This document shows, one piece after another, positions 43,712 through 55,623 of a stretch of DNA of 64,000 nt (the stretch's first letter is position 1; each line of letters starts with the position of its first letter). Source of the DNA: Argyresthia goedartella (Eukaryota > Arthropoda > Insecta > Lepidoptera > Argyresthiidae). Under the pieces are notes generated by a model. That model made no database searches, had not been told where the DNA came from, and saw nothing but the letters and a program-made list of their open reading frames with translations. The DNA lies in the NCBI GenBank assembly GCA_949825045.1, contig OX463829.1:29761715-29825714 (forward strand), read 5' to 3'. The position numbers were made by a program, and so were the translations under genes.

Positions 43712-44569
43712 ACTTCCATTATTTGTACTAGCATGTTTAACACTACTATCTACTCATCACGCTTGCTCTACTAATGAAGCATAGATTTAGCAACACTCAA
43801 GGAACTCCTGCGCATGCCTTCGCTGCAGCGCGCTGTGAACACAACAATATGGCATAAGAAAATACAACACGAGAGTAGGGCGAGGACATTGATCTTTGTC
43901 GTAGTCGTTTGTAAAATTAACGATTTGCATAGAAATGTGCGTTATATTTGATTGAAGGGTATATCTTTGTAGGTGTTATGCTAGATGCTAAAAAGGAGAT
44001 GTATATCAAGACTCTATGTAGGCTTATGTTTCTGATATGATGGATATTTTGGCAGTAGGTACTGCTTTGTTTTCTTTATAGGTATCTTTATACCTGCTTA
44101 GATAAATAATTTATTTGCTATCTTGTTATCAATAAAGACAATAGCGTTACTCCAGGAAATCGCGTGACTAAAATATTTGAAGTAACTGCACCTGTCTATT
44201 TACTATTGCTTAAGCTGGTGATGATATTGCACTAACTATATAAATTCTACATGCGAGTAGATAGGTACCATCTACGTTTTACTGGTATCGGTTTACCGAT
44301 TTTAAGCATTGCCGATGTGTTCTTGTTAACGAATGTGCCAAAGAAGTATAATATTATGGAATTAGGTAGGTATCTATATGTTATATAATATGTTCAATAA
44401 TTCATAAATTCACTCTGAATATCAAGTATTTTGAAATGGCTTATTATTGTCCTGGTGACAACTAAGTGTTTGGAACTAAAAAAATAACTAGGTAGGTAGC
44501 GACTAAATATTTTCATGATTATTATATTAAAATAAACTTAAAAATAAGGTTCCAAGAAAAGAAAAACGG

Positions 44570-44615
44570 TTAAGTGCGAGTAGGACGTATGACCGGCACA
44601 CGAAGGGTTCCATAC
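44570..44615 (-). repeat. GGGTTCCGTACC-family end fragment
   Basis: AAGTGCGAGTAGGACGTATG, then ACACGAAGGGTTCCATACCA, match the right end of the family in inverse orientation. Confidence 0.55.
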
Positions 44616-45524
44616 CATTGTACACGGAAAAACGTAAAACAACAGTCTTTTGTACGAGTATACCTTTTTAATTTAAAATAATAAAATATTGAATACCTAA
44701 AATAAAATAATAAATACTAAGTAGGATTACATTCAAGGCCGTACATCGAAACAATGAAAAAGAGTTTTGTGGATGTAGTATGTAAGTAATGAACTATGTA
44801 TTCAGGTTAACGAAACTCTTTGGTCATTGGTATTGGAAGTGAATATAAATTGGGTAACTTATTCACAGAAATAATATCAAATATGATAAAAAATCTTAAT
44901 ATTATTTATTATGATTTGAATGAGCAATTATCAATCGTAAAATGACAAATAACGCAATTAAAGATCTTTTCCTATAAGATCGGGAGAGTCGAGTGTTCAC
45001 CGATTTTGTTTGGGTACTTTTTAATTCTTAAAAACTGCTATGTTTCATTATATGTTGTTATATTTTTTTATCAAAATATCTCAAAACTGCTACAAAAATA
45101 CCGACTGCACCTCATAAAATACCCACAAAACAAAATAAATTTTGCAAACTGTTTAACTACTTGTTTTAAACCGTTATACTAAGTGATTATGATTATCTGA
45201 TATCTGAATGTAAACCTAACAATTATTTTATTAACTAAAAAAACATATACCCAACTTTACTTGAAGCAAGCACCTATTAATATTTGAGGCCCACAAGTTT
45301 TAATAATGACCACCATTTAATCAATCATTATTATCTAATAAATCAATCAAAAATCTCCTAAATGCAAACATAATAACAACAAAGAACGATAAATCAGATT
45401 GTGAAACATACTTTTTTGCAATTGCAATATAAAACACAAAATTTAATCGGGTGGTATTTAATCGCACATCAGTTATCTCCTATGGGCACAGCAAAAATAT
45501 TCAACAATAATTCACCAAGTTAAA

Positions 45525-45870
45525 ACTTTAAAAAAAAACCGACTCTAAGTTCAGGCCCTATTACTTCCTCCCCGGTCGCGATGCGAATGAAGTCTATATA
45601 CATAAAAAATCCTCATCAAAAATTTTACTGCATGGAACCACAAACCAAAACGTGTTTATATTTTTCGTATTTGTTGTTTTTTTTTTTCATAAAACGCTAG
45701 ATCAAATTTGATAAAATGTATATGGGATCACCTCTCAAGTATGACCTTCCAATCAATTCAAGAATTGTCAATATTGTTCTATGATTGTTGGAGTAGTCGC
45801 GTAACCAATATTAAAAAATAAACAGATGAATTGGGAAACCTCCTCCTTTTTGAAGTCAGTTGAAAACACT
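45525..45870 (+). repeat. GAAGTCGGTT-type dispersed repeat (copy 2)
   Basis: Colinear with 23560-23900: CTCCCCGGTCGCGATGCGAA, the block from AAAATCCTCATCAAAAATTT to ATGGGATCACCTCTC, and TTTTTGAAGTCAGTTGAAAA at the end. Confidence 0.65.
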
Positions 45871-45889
45871 TTTGTTTCTTATGTTCTTA

Positions 45890-46040
45890 CGTGTTCAAAC
45901 ATTTTATGTTTCTTTTGCTCTTACATGTTCAACCTAGCACGAATAATAAAAGGGGCTTCGTTTCGCTCACCCCCTCCCTTCACCTGAGCTACCGCACCAC
46001 TTCGTCCTGATATTTGCTGTGCAAATTTGTATTTTTTATG
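45890..46040 (+). repeat. GGGGCTTCGC core repeat, without recognisable TIRs
   Basis: CTCTTACATGTTCAACCTAG, GGGGCTTCGTTTCGCTCACC and TTCACCTGAGCTACCGCACC match the core at 63725-63850. The ends are not those of 50281-50490 or 63590-64000. Confidence 0.6.
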
Positions 46041-47469
46041 TGCGTTTTAATAATTCCCAATTAAATCAAATTCAAGCCTCAAACTTTTCATTGTATGACT
46101 AAGGCAGGTCTTGCTTTAGCATGGGGTCCGCTTTTTTGCTTTATGCCAATAGCGATGTTTTATATATAATTTTCATTGACACAGATAAGAAAAAAGAAAT
46201 TTAGCTATAGTAGTAAGCTTTTTAGATATAAGAATGATAATTTTTTTTAAATATAATTTGGTAAAGTAAACATTAATTAGTGTGGTGCAGCCATAGACAC
46301 GAATTTTAGAAATTCCGTTATTTGTATGGACAATTTATTCAGTATTTTAGTTTAACTAGAATATTTTGAGATTGAAAACTGAATTCGTGTTCGACAAGCC
46401 AGATATTTGTTGTGAACTGTGTAAGAAAGATTAGCTTGTTTTGTTAGGAATTATGATTTTGTTGGTCGTGCTTATTTTGTTAATCAAATGGTTTATTTGT
46501 AAAGTTTTCAGTTTATTTGGTATACGGTAGGTTAATTAGTGAAGATACTCGTTCGGATCATTTTATTTTGAGGTAAAGTTAACTCTATGTGTATTTCTAT
46601 TAGGGGAAGATTTAAAAATTCCCCTAATAGAAACACACCCTCTGTGAAAATTTCGGCTCTCTACCTATTTCAGTTGCCCCGCGGGCTTATTACCTAAAAT
46701 TCAGCAATCAGCAGCTATTGCGCAGTGATCGCGCATTCATCGCGCGGTCGCTTGCAATGTGTCATACCAAATTCGTATTATCTAAAGTGATCGCTCGCTA
46801 ATTGTTTGCTTTCTGCCAGTGTTGCTGCCAGGGCAATCTAGTTTGTGGCTACATAAAAAAATAAGCAGTTTTGTAAAATACAAACATTTTCGAAATGAAT
46901 CTTTGCAGACTTTCATATTCTATGACTATTGATAATATAATATTAATATCATAGACAATGATATTGTTTCGATAAATTATGACATGACTACTTTGTACAA
47001 AACAAACTGTAAATAGTAATAACGTAGATTTTCATTCAATCGAATCTGAATTACGGAAAAATATAAACATTCATTGGGGAAACCATGATCAGACATTACA
47101 ACTGCGGCGCGGAGGGCGGACCGCGGTGGTGTTGCCTACTCAGTAAAAGGCGATAAACACAGATTTATTTAAAATTTCTTGCTCGTTCGACTTCCAAAAG
47201 TAATAATCTAAAAACATACCAAAAGTAGCTAGATGTAGCTAGATTCGTTTTGGTGACTAAAATTTATTATTTTTTGGCTAAAACCGTTGAAAATCCTCTA
47301 GATCTAGCCACAAAGTGGCTAAAACGGTAACACTGCTTGCAACAACAATGCTCTTTTTAGTTTTGCAATTGCTCGCTAGAGGCAGCACCGTTGACTGTTG
47401 GCTACACTCCGCTATTGTGACTTTTGACAGCAGAAATTGCGCAATTTTTGTCGATTGCTTACAGTTTAG

Positions 47470-47560
47470 TAGAGCCCGGTGACAGACGAACAGACGGACA
47501 GCGGAGGCTTAGTAATAGGGTCCCGCTGGGCACCTTTGGGTACAGAACCCTAGTAAAAAA
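47470..47560 (-). repeat. GGGTTCCGTACC-family fragment
   Basis: CGGTGACAGACGAACAGACG, GACAGCGGAGGCTTAGTAAT and TTTGGGTACAGAACCCTA are the left part of the family in inverse orientation. Confidence 0.6.
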
Positions 47561-48319
47561 TGGCAGCTGCAAACAAGTAAAAAATAATTGCGACAACGAG
47601 ACGAGAGTTACGTGAAACGGAATAAGCAGTATTTGGTTAAAGTAGGTTATTGTCGCTAAATTTCAAGTGGGTTAGATATATGTAGATTAGGTTGGGATTT
47701 AAAAGAAGCAAACCCGGAGCGTAGCCGTGCGTAGCTGAGCGAAGCGTAGAGGTCCTATGCAAATAAAAAAACACATTGAACCTAATATTTTTATCATTTA
47801 ATTCCAATTGGATTGAAAGAAAGTATGGGCGTCCTGCCAAACCTAAAGCTCTATTAATACAACAATAATATTTTTCTTTCTAATTGTTTAGTCAAGTTTC
47901 TAATTGTTTCTACTTGTAAGTTAATATTATATAACAAATACTACTCTCTTTTGCGATTTTTTTTAAATAAATAAAAATAATATTTTTCATGTTTTTAGTT
48001 TTGTCAACATTCATAACAAAATAGTAACGAACAAAAAACAAATCAAAAGAGTTTATTTAAAGCTTTTAAAAGTCACACAATATGTGTAGATATTATATGG
48101 ACAATTTTATTTTTATTTTTAATACAAATAATTTTAAATAGGTACTTATAATATTTTTTTAAATTAAATAAATAAATATATATTAAAGGGAATCTTACAC
48201 ATATCGAACTAGGACCATAGTAAACTCAATAAGGCGTGTGTTATCGGTACTAGACGACGATATATTTAATAGAGATAAATACTTATGTAAATAGATAGAA
48301 AACAACCAATACTAAGAAA

Positions 48320-48400
48320 CAAATATTCATGCTCATCCATCACACAAATATTTGCTCTTACCGGAATTTGAACCCACGACCGCTGCCGCCGTATAACTTT
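48320..48400 (-). mobile_element. SINE head fragment
   Basis: The minus strand has CGGCAGCGGTCGTGGGTTCA, then AATTCCGGTAAGAGC, a box-B-like sequence ahead of the usual lepidopteran SINE body. It is followed by a GTATGTATGTATGT run at 48428-48447. Confidence 0.4.
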
Positions 48401-48769
48401 TTATTTTTTATTTTTAACTTCACTTGTACGTATGTTTGTATGTATGTATGTCCTGGAATCTTGCAATCAATATTTCACCCACTTCCACTAACACTATCGA
48501 GCTGAAATTTGGCAAACATTTTTGGTTCCGATGACAATGCACGATTAACTGCCGCCATTTTTAATCCAATATCGCGGACGTTACAAAATGCAGAATTATT
48601 ATTTTTGCAGCAACCGCAATGAATGAAATCAAATCACATGAAATGAATTAAATTATACTAAATGAAATGCACAGACTTAGAAACATTCCCAATCAAGACA
48701 ACAAAAAAAATTAAAAAAAATATGGTAAAAAAATATATTTATTATATATATTATTATTATTATTATTTA

Positions 48770-48903
48770 AAAACAAGCTTTTATTAAACGCTCTAAAAAA
48801 TAAAATAAACTTTAAATTGAATCAAACCTATTTAATTGATAGGTTTGATTTAATTGAAAGTTTATTTTCTTCTTTTTAGAGCGTTTAATAAAAGCTTGTT
48901 TTA
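48770..48903. repeat. 134-bp near-perfect hairpin
   Basis: Arms of about 62 bp (AAAACAAGCTTTTATTAAAC ... CAAACCTAT and the inverse) are separated by about 5-7 bases. Differences are few (a TAA versus GAAGA indel, two substitutions). It could be a MITE without a spacer. Confidence 0.8.
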
Positions 48904-49559
48904 AAAAAACCGTTAAGTAATTATTTTTACATATTATTTTTCTATTTTTTTTCCATCATCAAGTTTTCGCTTATACATAACTTCAGTTACCAAGAGCAAA
49001 CCTCGTAGCTAGTTTAAATTAAAACGGAGCCTTAAACTAATTTATTTAGCTGCTACCTTTTACTAATTACGATGCTCCTCCTAAGCTGCCAACCCATTAT
49101 GTAAGGTAACTACTGTATTTGTTTTGAAACCCATAGTTATATTACTTTATCGCCTTATTAAATACATACAATTCAAAATCTCAGAAAAATAGAATATATA
49201 AAAATATAATAAAATATAGGTAATATAATATTATATTGTATAATAAAAAATAAATGCGTTTCCCACCTGCATTGCACCTGCACGTAACATATCAGCAATC
49301 TGGCTATTTATAGTTTACACTGCATGCAACTCTTGCTAAGCCGGTACATAAAGTAATTGAATGGACTTTAACTGACTACATTTGATAAAATCATATAATA
49401 TATGACAGTTAACATAAAATCGGCCTTTTAAATACTAGGGATGTTACCAAAACAATTGTCAAGAATCGAAATTTAAAAAAGATTGACGAAATCATCCAAA
49501 TTTGCTGCATCCAATTCACAAATGTTAGAGGAGTGTATCGATTTAGGATCCGTGGTTTG

Positions 49560-49767
49560 TGGCCGATTTCACCAACGTTCCCTATATTTTAGGGGACACT
49601 TTATTTCTTTCAGTGGCCACCTAGCGGTTGTTTCGATTTGCCCTAAGTATAAGGGTTATCTAGGCTCCTTGGAGACCCCCTAAATATAAGAGTCCGGCCA
49701 CCGAAACAATCGCTAGACAGCTAAGAAAAAGAGCTAAGTGTCCCGTAACTGTTGGTGAAATCGGGCA
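49560..49767. mobile_element. MITE with GATTTCACCAAC terminal repeats
   Basis: GCCGATTTCACCAACGTTCC at the left and GTTGGTGAAATCGGGC at the right. The subterminal sequence GGACACTT(T/A) and GCGGTTGTTTCG also pair with their inverses at the other end, giving arms near 75 bp with gaps. Confidence 0.7.
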
Positions 49768-50280
49768 TAAGGCCCCCAGTGGTCGACGCACTTGTGGTCG
49801 ACGCCCCCGATTCTAATAAATTAAACATATTTTTTTGTGCTTTTGCACTTCGTATAGTAATCGACAAAATAATAGACTAATGAACAATATAATTGAGATT
49901 TATTAGTAAAATGGTACAATTTTCAATCTTAAGAACTAGATATACATTGAAAACTTAGGATGTGTAGTTTGCTTAACCCGTACCTATATTTTTACTAGTA
50001 GTTTTATAGATACAGAAAATATAATTATTTACTAAATATTATAAATTTACAATGAATTACTATAATTAAAAAAAATACATATATACTTATAATTCACGAT
50101 CTTTATCGCAAGTGGGTTGGTCAAAGATGCTCCAAACGTAAGCGTTTGAGTGTTTGAAACATTATGAAAAACTTTCAATTATTTGAACAACATCTACAAA
50201 GAGACATACAAAATAAAAGCATTTCTACTTTATAAGTATCACTAAGATATAATATTCATCTGCTCTCAATATATATATAT

Positions 50281-50490
50281 GCTACCGTCCAAACCTGATT
50301 TCAGGACAAAGTTTTGCCTAGGATAAACTAGTTTATGTATACTTAAGTTTATGTTTTAAGTATTTTTTGTTGTTCTTACATGTTCAAAATAACACGAAGG
50401 ATAAAGGGGGCTTCGCCTTGATATAAGCTGTGCAAACTTGTTTATCCTAGGCAAAACTAGTTTGTCCTGAAATCGGGTTTGGCCGGTAAC
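50281..50490. mobile_element. 210-bp MITE with about 45-bp TIRs carrying the GGGGCTTCGC core
   Basis: The left end GCTACCGTCCAAACCTGATT continues to TTTGCCTAGGATAAAC, and the right end is its inverse complement with a 4-base indel and three changes. An ATATATAT stretch flanks both sides. The interior shares the GTTCTTACATGTTCAA...GGGGGCTTCGCC core with 1-75, 45890 and 63725. Confidence 0.8.
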
Positions 50491-50812
50491 ATATATATCT
50501 TCGTTTTGAAAAACTTTTTATGCCCGCCACTACATTTGATTAAAAATTGCTTCGTATCAAATTAGACTGACCGGGGGCCTCGCTCACGGGTGAGTCGACC
50601 ACGGGTGAGTCGACCACGGGGGCCGTCAGCCACGAAACCTCGAATCATTTGATAAATTGATGTTTTTAAGAAATATCCCCTCACTAGCAGGCTAAGGCTG
50701 ACCCCGTCAAGCACCATATTATCTTTTTCATACTTTATACCAGGGCGCAACTGTGGCCCTACAACGACGTATGGGAGAAGCGGTGACGCTAGATTTCTAT
50801 TTATGTTTCCAG

Positions 50813-50983
50813 ATTGTCGCAGTGTTGGAATTGTTCATTTACACCATGATAGTGACTCTACGGCCGCTGGGGCCAGGGGGGGAGGAGCTGTCCACTCACA
50901 AGTTTGCTTTCTTCGTGGCCACAGCTATTGTTAGTTTTGTACAGCTGTTGTGCGGCATACTACTTATTATTGGGGCTACAAAG
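50813..50983 (+). CDS. Four-TM host protein, exon 2
   Basis: The exon is 171 nt, 57 codons, phase 0 on both sides, with acceptor TTTCCAG (AG at 50811-50812) and donor GTAAGT (50984). It encodes the rest of one membrane helix (IVAVLELFIYTMIVTL), a short Gly/Glu/Ser loop and a second helix (FAFFVATAIVSFVQLLCGIL). The earlier in-frame start near 50753 is in the intron and is not used. Confidence 0.85.
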
Positions 50984-51348
50984 GTAAGTAGACTTGTAAA
51001 TTTTAATCCAGTACAAGTCGATAGGATCAGTCATCTCATACCCCCTTTTCTTGTAAGCCTGTTCCATTGCGACAGTAACAGTCTTGTGAATGGCTGCAAA
51101 TGACTACCTTTAAGTATTTTTTATTTCTATTGAATATAGAGTAGGTTTTGTATAACCGGCCAAACACCCAACTGTGCCTCTGCCACTCCGGAAAGAAAAA
51201 TGTGTGACGTTATGGGGAGTAAGAAGAAAATATAACCGTTTATGGATGCTCGCTGTGGCTGGTTCCCACGACACAGCAGGCTGTCCTATTGAGGGCCGGA
51301 GCAATGTATGCGCCTGTCTTTATATGTAGTGTTGTGTTGTTGTTACAG

Positions 51349-51508
51349 AAGCGCGCCTCTCTCACTCTACCCTGGACTATTGTGACGGGTATCCTGGCAG
51401 CCGTATTCTTCGTTCTCTGTCTGACTGCCATCAGCCTGATCCTGCAGGACACAGGAGACGTGCTGGGCGAAGACGCGTTTATGATCTCCTTCCATTTGTT
51501 GAGAGCTT
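51349..51508 (+). CDS. Four-TM host protein, exon 3
   Basis: The exon is 160 nt, with acceptor TTACAG (AG at 51347-51348) and donor GTTAGT (51509). It encodes KRASLTLPWTIVTGILAAVF, then FVLCLTAISLILQDTG, a third helix, then GEDAFMISFHLLRA and one base. The phase 1 exit matches exon 4. A diverged copy of this exon lies at 51635-51752. Confidence 0.85.
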
Positions 51509-51634
51509 GTTAGTATTCACGTTCTACTGTCTTCATTTCTGCTTCTTATTCAACGTGTTTTTGCCCAAGCTGCCGCCTAGCGACCAAACGCTAAATACTT
51601 AAAATAATACGTAGATAGGTAGGTATAGCTTGGC

Positions 51635-51752
51635 AAGCTCTGAACATCATGACGGGTTTCCTCGCAGCGTTGTTCTCCTGCCTGACTGCTATCAGCTGGG
51701 AGAAGATGCGTTAATGATCATCATCCAATTGTTCAGGGCTTCTTAGTATTGA
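51635..51752 (+). pseudogene. Decayed duplicate of exon 3
   Basis: GACGGGTTTCCTCGCAGCGT, CTGACTGCTATCAGC and GAAGATGCGTTAATGATCAT align with exon 3 (51386-51500). About 28 bp is deleted in the middle, which breaks the frame, and the 5' part with the acceptor is shortened. It still ends with a TTAGTATT donor-like stretch. Confidence 0.75.
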
Positions 51753-52062
51753 TAAACTCATAATTAGGGTAGGTACCTACCTATACCTATGTTCATTCAT
51801 TACGTAAGAAGATTTGATTCTTAAATAAGGGGGAGGATGGATAATATTACATTGTCTTACGCAATTAATGAACAGCTCTTTACTTATTAATCTATTCTAC
51901 TGTCCTTTAGATACCTACCTGATTAGTTGATTACGTTGATGGATATCGAGTTACTCATAATAATAACTCTTTTGGGTCAGGGTGTGTTTCAGAGTTATAT
52001 TCGCCCATAATCCCTACTCCTAAGCAAGGATATTCTTTAAAACAGCTTATTCCTATCTTCAG

Positions 52063-52187
52063 GTGTTTCTATATACTGCGTGGTAGTCGTCCACAGTCGA
52101 CACAAGCAGATCATGAACGAGAAGAATGAGAGTCGATTCCAGCACTCTGCAAGACTGTACTCGCCAGTGAGCAGCGCCTTCTTGTAG
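52063..52187 (+). CDS. Four-TM host protein, exon 4 (terminal)
   Basis: The exon is 125 nt (2 + 41 codons, including TAG at 52185-52187), with acceptor ATCTTCAG (AG at 52061-52062). It completes a fourth hydrophobic segment (VSIYCVVVHS) and a basic/polar cytoplasmic tail (RHKQIMNEKNESRF ... SSAFL). The phase closes exactly with exon 3. A polyadenylation hexamer AATAAA first appears at about 52774, after the MITE. Confidence 0.85.
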
Positions 52188-52432
52188 GACTTACATCGGC
52201 TGGGATGTAAACCCAGGAGGTCTGGTGAGGCCACCGTCCACGGCTGTGGTGGATGGAGATGAGAAATTAATAGGTACTAAAATGTAATTTGGTCATTGTG
52301 ATTCTTATTTATTATTATTGATACAAGTAAATAATAGTAAGTTACCATTATTAATTTAGTTTTGGTTTTAGGTTTAGTTACATTATTATCTAAGCTTATT
52401 ATGTTAATTATTTTTATTCATTAATGTTTTTT

Positions 52433-52748
52433 TCACACACGTATCATAAACCCTCTTTACTGCGTCTAAAAACCGCACTTTAAGACCAGCATAATGTAAA
52501 ACTATTTGGTAAAAACTAATTTCTTATATGAAATTTTGTACATTATGACCATAATGTACAAAAATTTGTCAAATTATGACATTCAGATATCGAACGCCAA
52601 CGCCCGCCTGCGTGCCGCCCCTAGTTTGTCTGTGAAGTTGGTACTAAAGAACAAGCTAAACAACTGCAGAGCTATGATCAATGCCACAATGCCGGTCAAA
52701 CATGCAGTTCCTGAACACATCAAAGAGAGCTTATGATATGTGTAGATA
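52433..52748. mobile_element. MITE copy C, inverted relative to copy B
   Basis: CACACACGTATCATAAACCC at the left and TTATGATATGTGTAGATA at the right pair as TIRs. The interior is colinear with copy A (CGTGCCGCCCCTAGTTTGTC, AATGCCACAATGCCGGTC). An open frame of 76 codons inside it has no meaning. Confidence 0.75.
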
Positions 52749-54129
52749 CACTAGTGTATTTCGTTTATATTAATAAAAACATGAAACATTTCCTCATATG
52801 TTTTGAGCAGTTACCATTCCATAAAAGTCTTCTATAATTAAATATTACCCTCATTCTGGTGCAGTCTTGTAAAAGGGTCAAACAGGATAGATTCTGTAAT
52901 AAAATTACAGATACGGAACGTTGTTATGCTGATAAAGTATGTAAGCCTTTGCATTGTAGTTGACGCCTTATTAAAAAAAATGTGACATACTATATGTCAA
53001 CAGCACTGACAGATAGACTCCGCCGCCGCCGTCGTCCTGCTCGCGCTTGATTCTGTTTGATAGCTGCATCTCATTCTTTTTTGTAAATAAAGGCAGTCGA
53101 CCGGCACTACACTACTCGGCACTCGAATTTCGTGGAGTGGTTGGTTCACGGAGATTATTCAGAAGTTTTTGTATGTAGTTGTCGAGCGAGTGTGTATTTT
53201 GTTTGATATCGTCTTGCATAATTTGAGTGGAAGATAAGTAAGTTCACATCACATATGTGGAAGTTCTGATAATAGTGATATACAGTGCTATTTCTGTAGC
53301 GAAATTTATCGCTCGCGGATTGCTTATTCCAAAAACATTGGTAAGTGCTTCCCTATTTTGTATTCAAGGTCAAGTATTAGTTATTCTAGACTTCACTCAT
53401 ACATTTATAGGCTTGCATTACAGACACTAAATTCCTACAAGGCTTGCCTAGACACTGAAATATGTAGGTATTTTTATTTAAATACATGTATTTTTATTTA
53501 AAATTAAAAATTCAAAAAGAGATATTTCCATAAGAAACACATACCTAGGTTACATTTCGAGAATGTCAAATGTTATCAAATGTAGTGGTAAGATAAAAAT
53601 AATGAAACATTGACATTGCTACCGACACTGCATTATTGACTCCGTGAACAAGTAACATAACAATCAAACACCGAGATTGAAAACTATGGTCAGTGTCGAT
53701 AAGGGGGCTATAAAGCATCTGTCTTTACTAAAGTAAAGTAGGGCGAGGGGTATTTATTGTCAAATGCCCATCTTCAAAGCGCTATTGCTCATATAGGAGA
53801 TACTATCCAAATCCTGAATAAAAATATGTTATGAAGACATCCTTTTTACTTTGATGTATTTCCTTTTCCTATTTTTGGGGTCTAAAAGATTATTGATTTG
53901 GTCACTGCATCTAAAAATAGGTATTCAAAATATCTTAAATGCCTCTGTTTGAAATTAAGAAATCATCATTTGGTTTGTTTACCGGCTGCGCAGGTATGAC
54001 CATGTCTCCCAGTATCACATGGAGTTGTGGTGGCTTCCGATGCACATTCCCCTTCGGCCAGAGTTTAAGAACTGGTTCCATATGCAGCTTTTAATTCACT
54101 TCTAAAGCTTCGAAATCACTGGGTTTTGT
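52749..54129. other. Unassigned, with a candidate non-coding first exon at about 53100-53345
   Basis: 53010-53345 is GC-richer than its surroundings, with AATAAAGGCAGTCGACCGGC, and ends at CATTG then GTAAGTGC (donor, about 53341). A second donor-like GTAAGTTC is at about 53237. No ATG frame of length was found. The rest is unassigned. Confidence 0.3.
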
Positions 54130-54775
54130 TATGTGAATATCAAAGAGTTTGACTAATTTCAAAACTATAAAACTATTATATTGTACGTTTGTAAGAAGTA
54201 ACCTTGAGTATGCGTCTCAGATATGGAACCCGAACTTTGCCACTTATATAGATCATATTGAAAATATCCAAAAGTGGTTCCTGAGGTACCTATGCTTTAG
54301 AGTTAAAATTCCCTATATATCCAATAACTATCTAAATCTCTGTAAACAATTTCACATTTTACGTCTTCGAAATATGCGGAATATTGCAGATTACCGATAT
54401 AAAAATAATTAATAATGATATTGAATTTAAGTTTACTCAGTAGGACCGGACGTCCTACTGAGTAAACTTAAATTTGTTGTAACACAGAGGACACTCAGAG
54501 ACACTCACACTTCAACCCTCAATGTCAATTGTCAATTGTAAGATGGGCTGGTTTCCGCAACTCGACGACGAAAGCGCCTATTTTGCGTGTTACTTCAACC
54601 CTCATTTAAATGTGCCTAGAGCCTCAACTAACTATAGACAAAATTCATTTATGATACAAGCGAGCAGGACTGTTAACTGTTTTAGCAAGTTGTTCGACAT
54701 AGACATATTTCATATCAATATTGTCAAGGCAAGGCGGTGCCTAACCCTTAACTTTTTTAGTGCATAGTTTTTCTC
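54130..54775 (+). pseudogene. LINE C-terminal fragment
   Basis: The plus strand encodes LLYCTFVRSNLEYASQIWNP, then IENIQKWFLRYL, then after a 23-bp-arm hairpin SAYFACYFNPHLNVPRASTN and a YRQNSFMIQAS end. The same LYxxFVRSxLEYxxxIW signature is seen at 19880-20275 on the other strand. It is 5'-truncated and interrupted. Confidence 0.65.
54424..54474. repeat. Perfect 23-bp-arm hairpin inside the LINE fragment
   Basis: AATTTAAGTTTACTCAGTAG plus GAC (54424-54446), loop CGGAC, then the exact inverse complement (54452-54474). Confidence 0.95.
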
Positions 54776-55431
54776 TTTTTTTTATATCGTTTTTGTGTCA
54801 ATATCTCACTGATTGTTTTAAGTGGCAAGAGTGACAAATATTATGTTTAATTTTTGCTCTATTTCGGTAGGTGAATACCTGTAATTGTCAAATTTTAAAT
54901 AAATAAATAAAATAAATTGTATGGAACTGGATCCGATCAAGTAATTATCGTTTTCCGTCAGCCATGAATGGAACTGAAGTAGAGATACTGACAGGTCTAA
55001 AAGGACTGCAGTCCTTTTTTTCAAGAAAAACTATAGAACGGATTTTGGCGAAACTTGGTATGGAGATAGATTATATATTTTATAACATGTATCAACTAAG
55101 TTAGCAAGAACGAAATGATCACTGATAAATTTACTATAAAGCTTTAAAACACAAAAGTGATAATCACTTATAGTTTCCGCATACTCTGCCACAAAATATG
55201 AACATTTTTAAATGTTTATCTATTTTCTTTGCCGAAAGCTTAGTTTTCTCAATAAATTGCCTCAATACCACCCAAACATAAAGAATAGAATATGCTCTTA
55301 AAATAAAGGCGTTTTTTTATCTTAACTCTGTCATTTTTGAGAATTTTATTAATTTGGTCATTCAGAGAAAGGCATTGAGTAATCGTTTCGTACCAACATA
55401 TAAGAAAACTTTAGAACCAAAAATATACATA
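54776..55431. other. Unassigned
   Basis: AT-rich, no recognised gene or repeat. An (AAAT)n-like stretch lies at about 54896-54915, possibly the tail of the LINE. Confidence 0.3.
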
Positions 55432-55623
55432 AAAATATAAACATAAACATTTATATACAGGCACATACATTGCTTCTGGCCCCACATCAGGATACCATGT
55501 CACAAACATGTAAACATCCAAGACCTAGGGTGGTTTTTTCTTCGCCCCCAGCCGGAATTAGAGCCTGGGACCTCTCGCTTGGGGAGCACAGCTTCGACCG
55601 CAACGCCACAGAGACCGTCGTGA
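55432..55623 (-). mobile_element. tRNA-derived SINE, copy 3
   Basis: Same family as 30455-30671: AAACATTTATATACAGGCAC tail, GTTGCTTCTGGCCCCACA-type body and minus-strand GGTCTCTGTGGCGTTGCGGT head. Confidence 0.75.

Larger units (their letters stand above)
43191..50812 (+). other. Intron 1 of the four-TM gene, with several repeats
   Basis: 7.6 kb. It holds the MITE at 43554-43711, repeat pieces at 44570-44615, 45525-45870, 45890-46040 and 47470-47560, a SINE head at 48320-48400, a long hairpin at 48770-48903 and the MITEs at 49560-49767 and 50281-50490. The other parts (43712-44570, 44616-45520, 46041-47470, 47561-48320, 48904-49560) are AT-rich with nothing recognised. Confidence 0.7.

Noticed and set aside
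50753..50812. Upstream extension of exon 2 of the four-TM gene
   Set aside because: The apparent start is a GTG and the stretch lies before a clear TTTCCAG acceptor. Exon 1 at 43110 joins in phase and supplies the known family N terminus.
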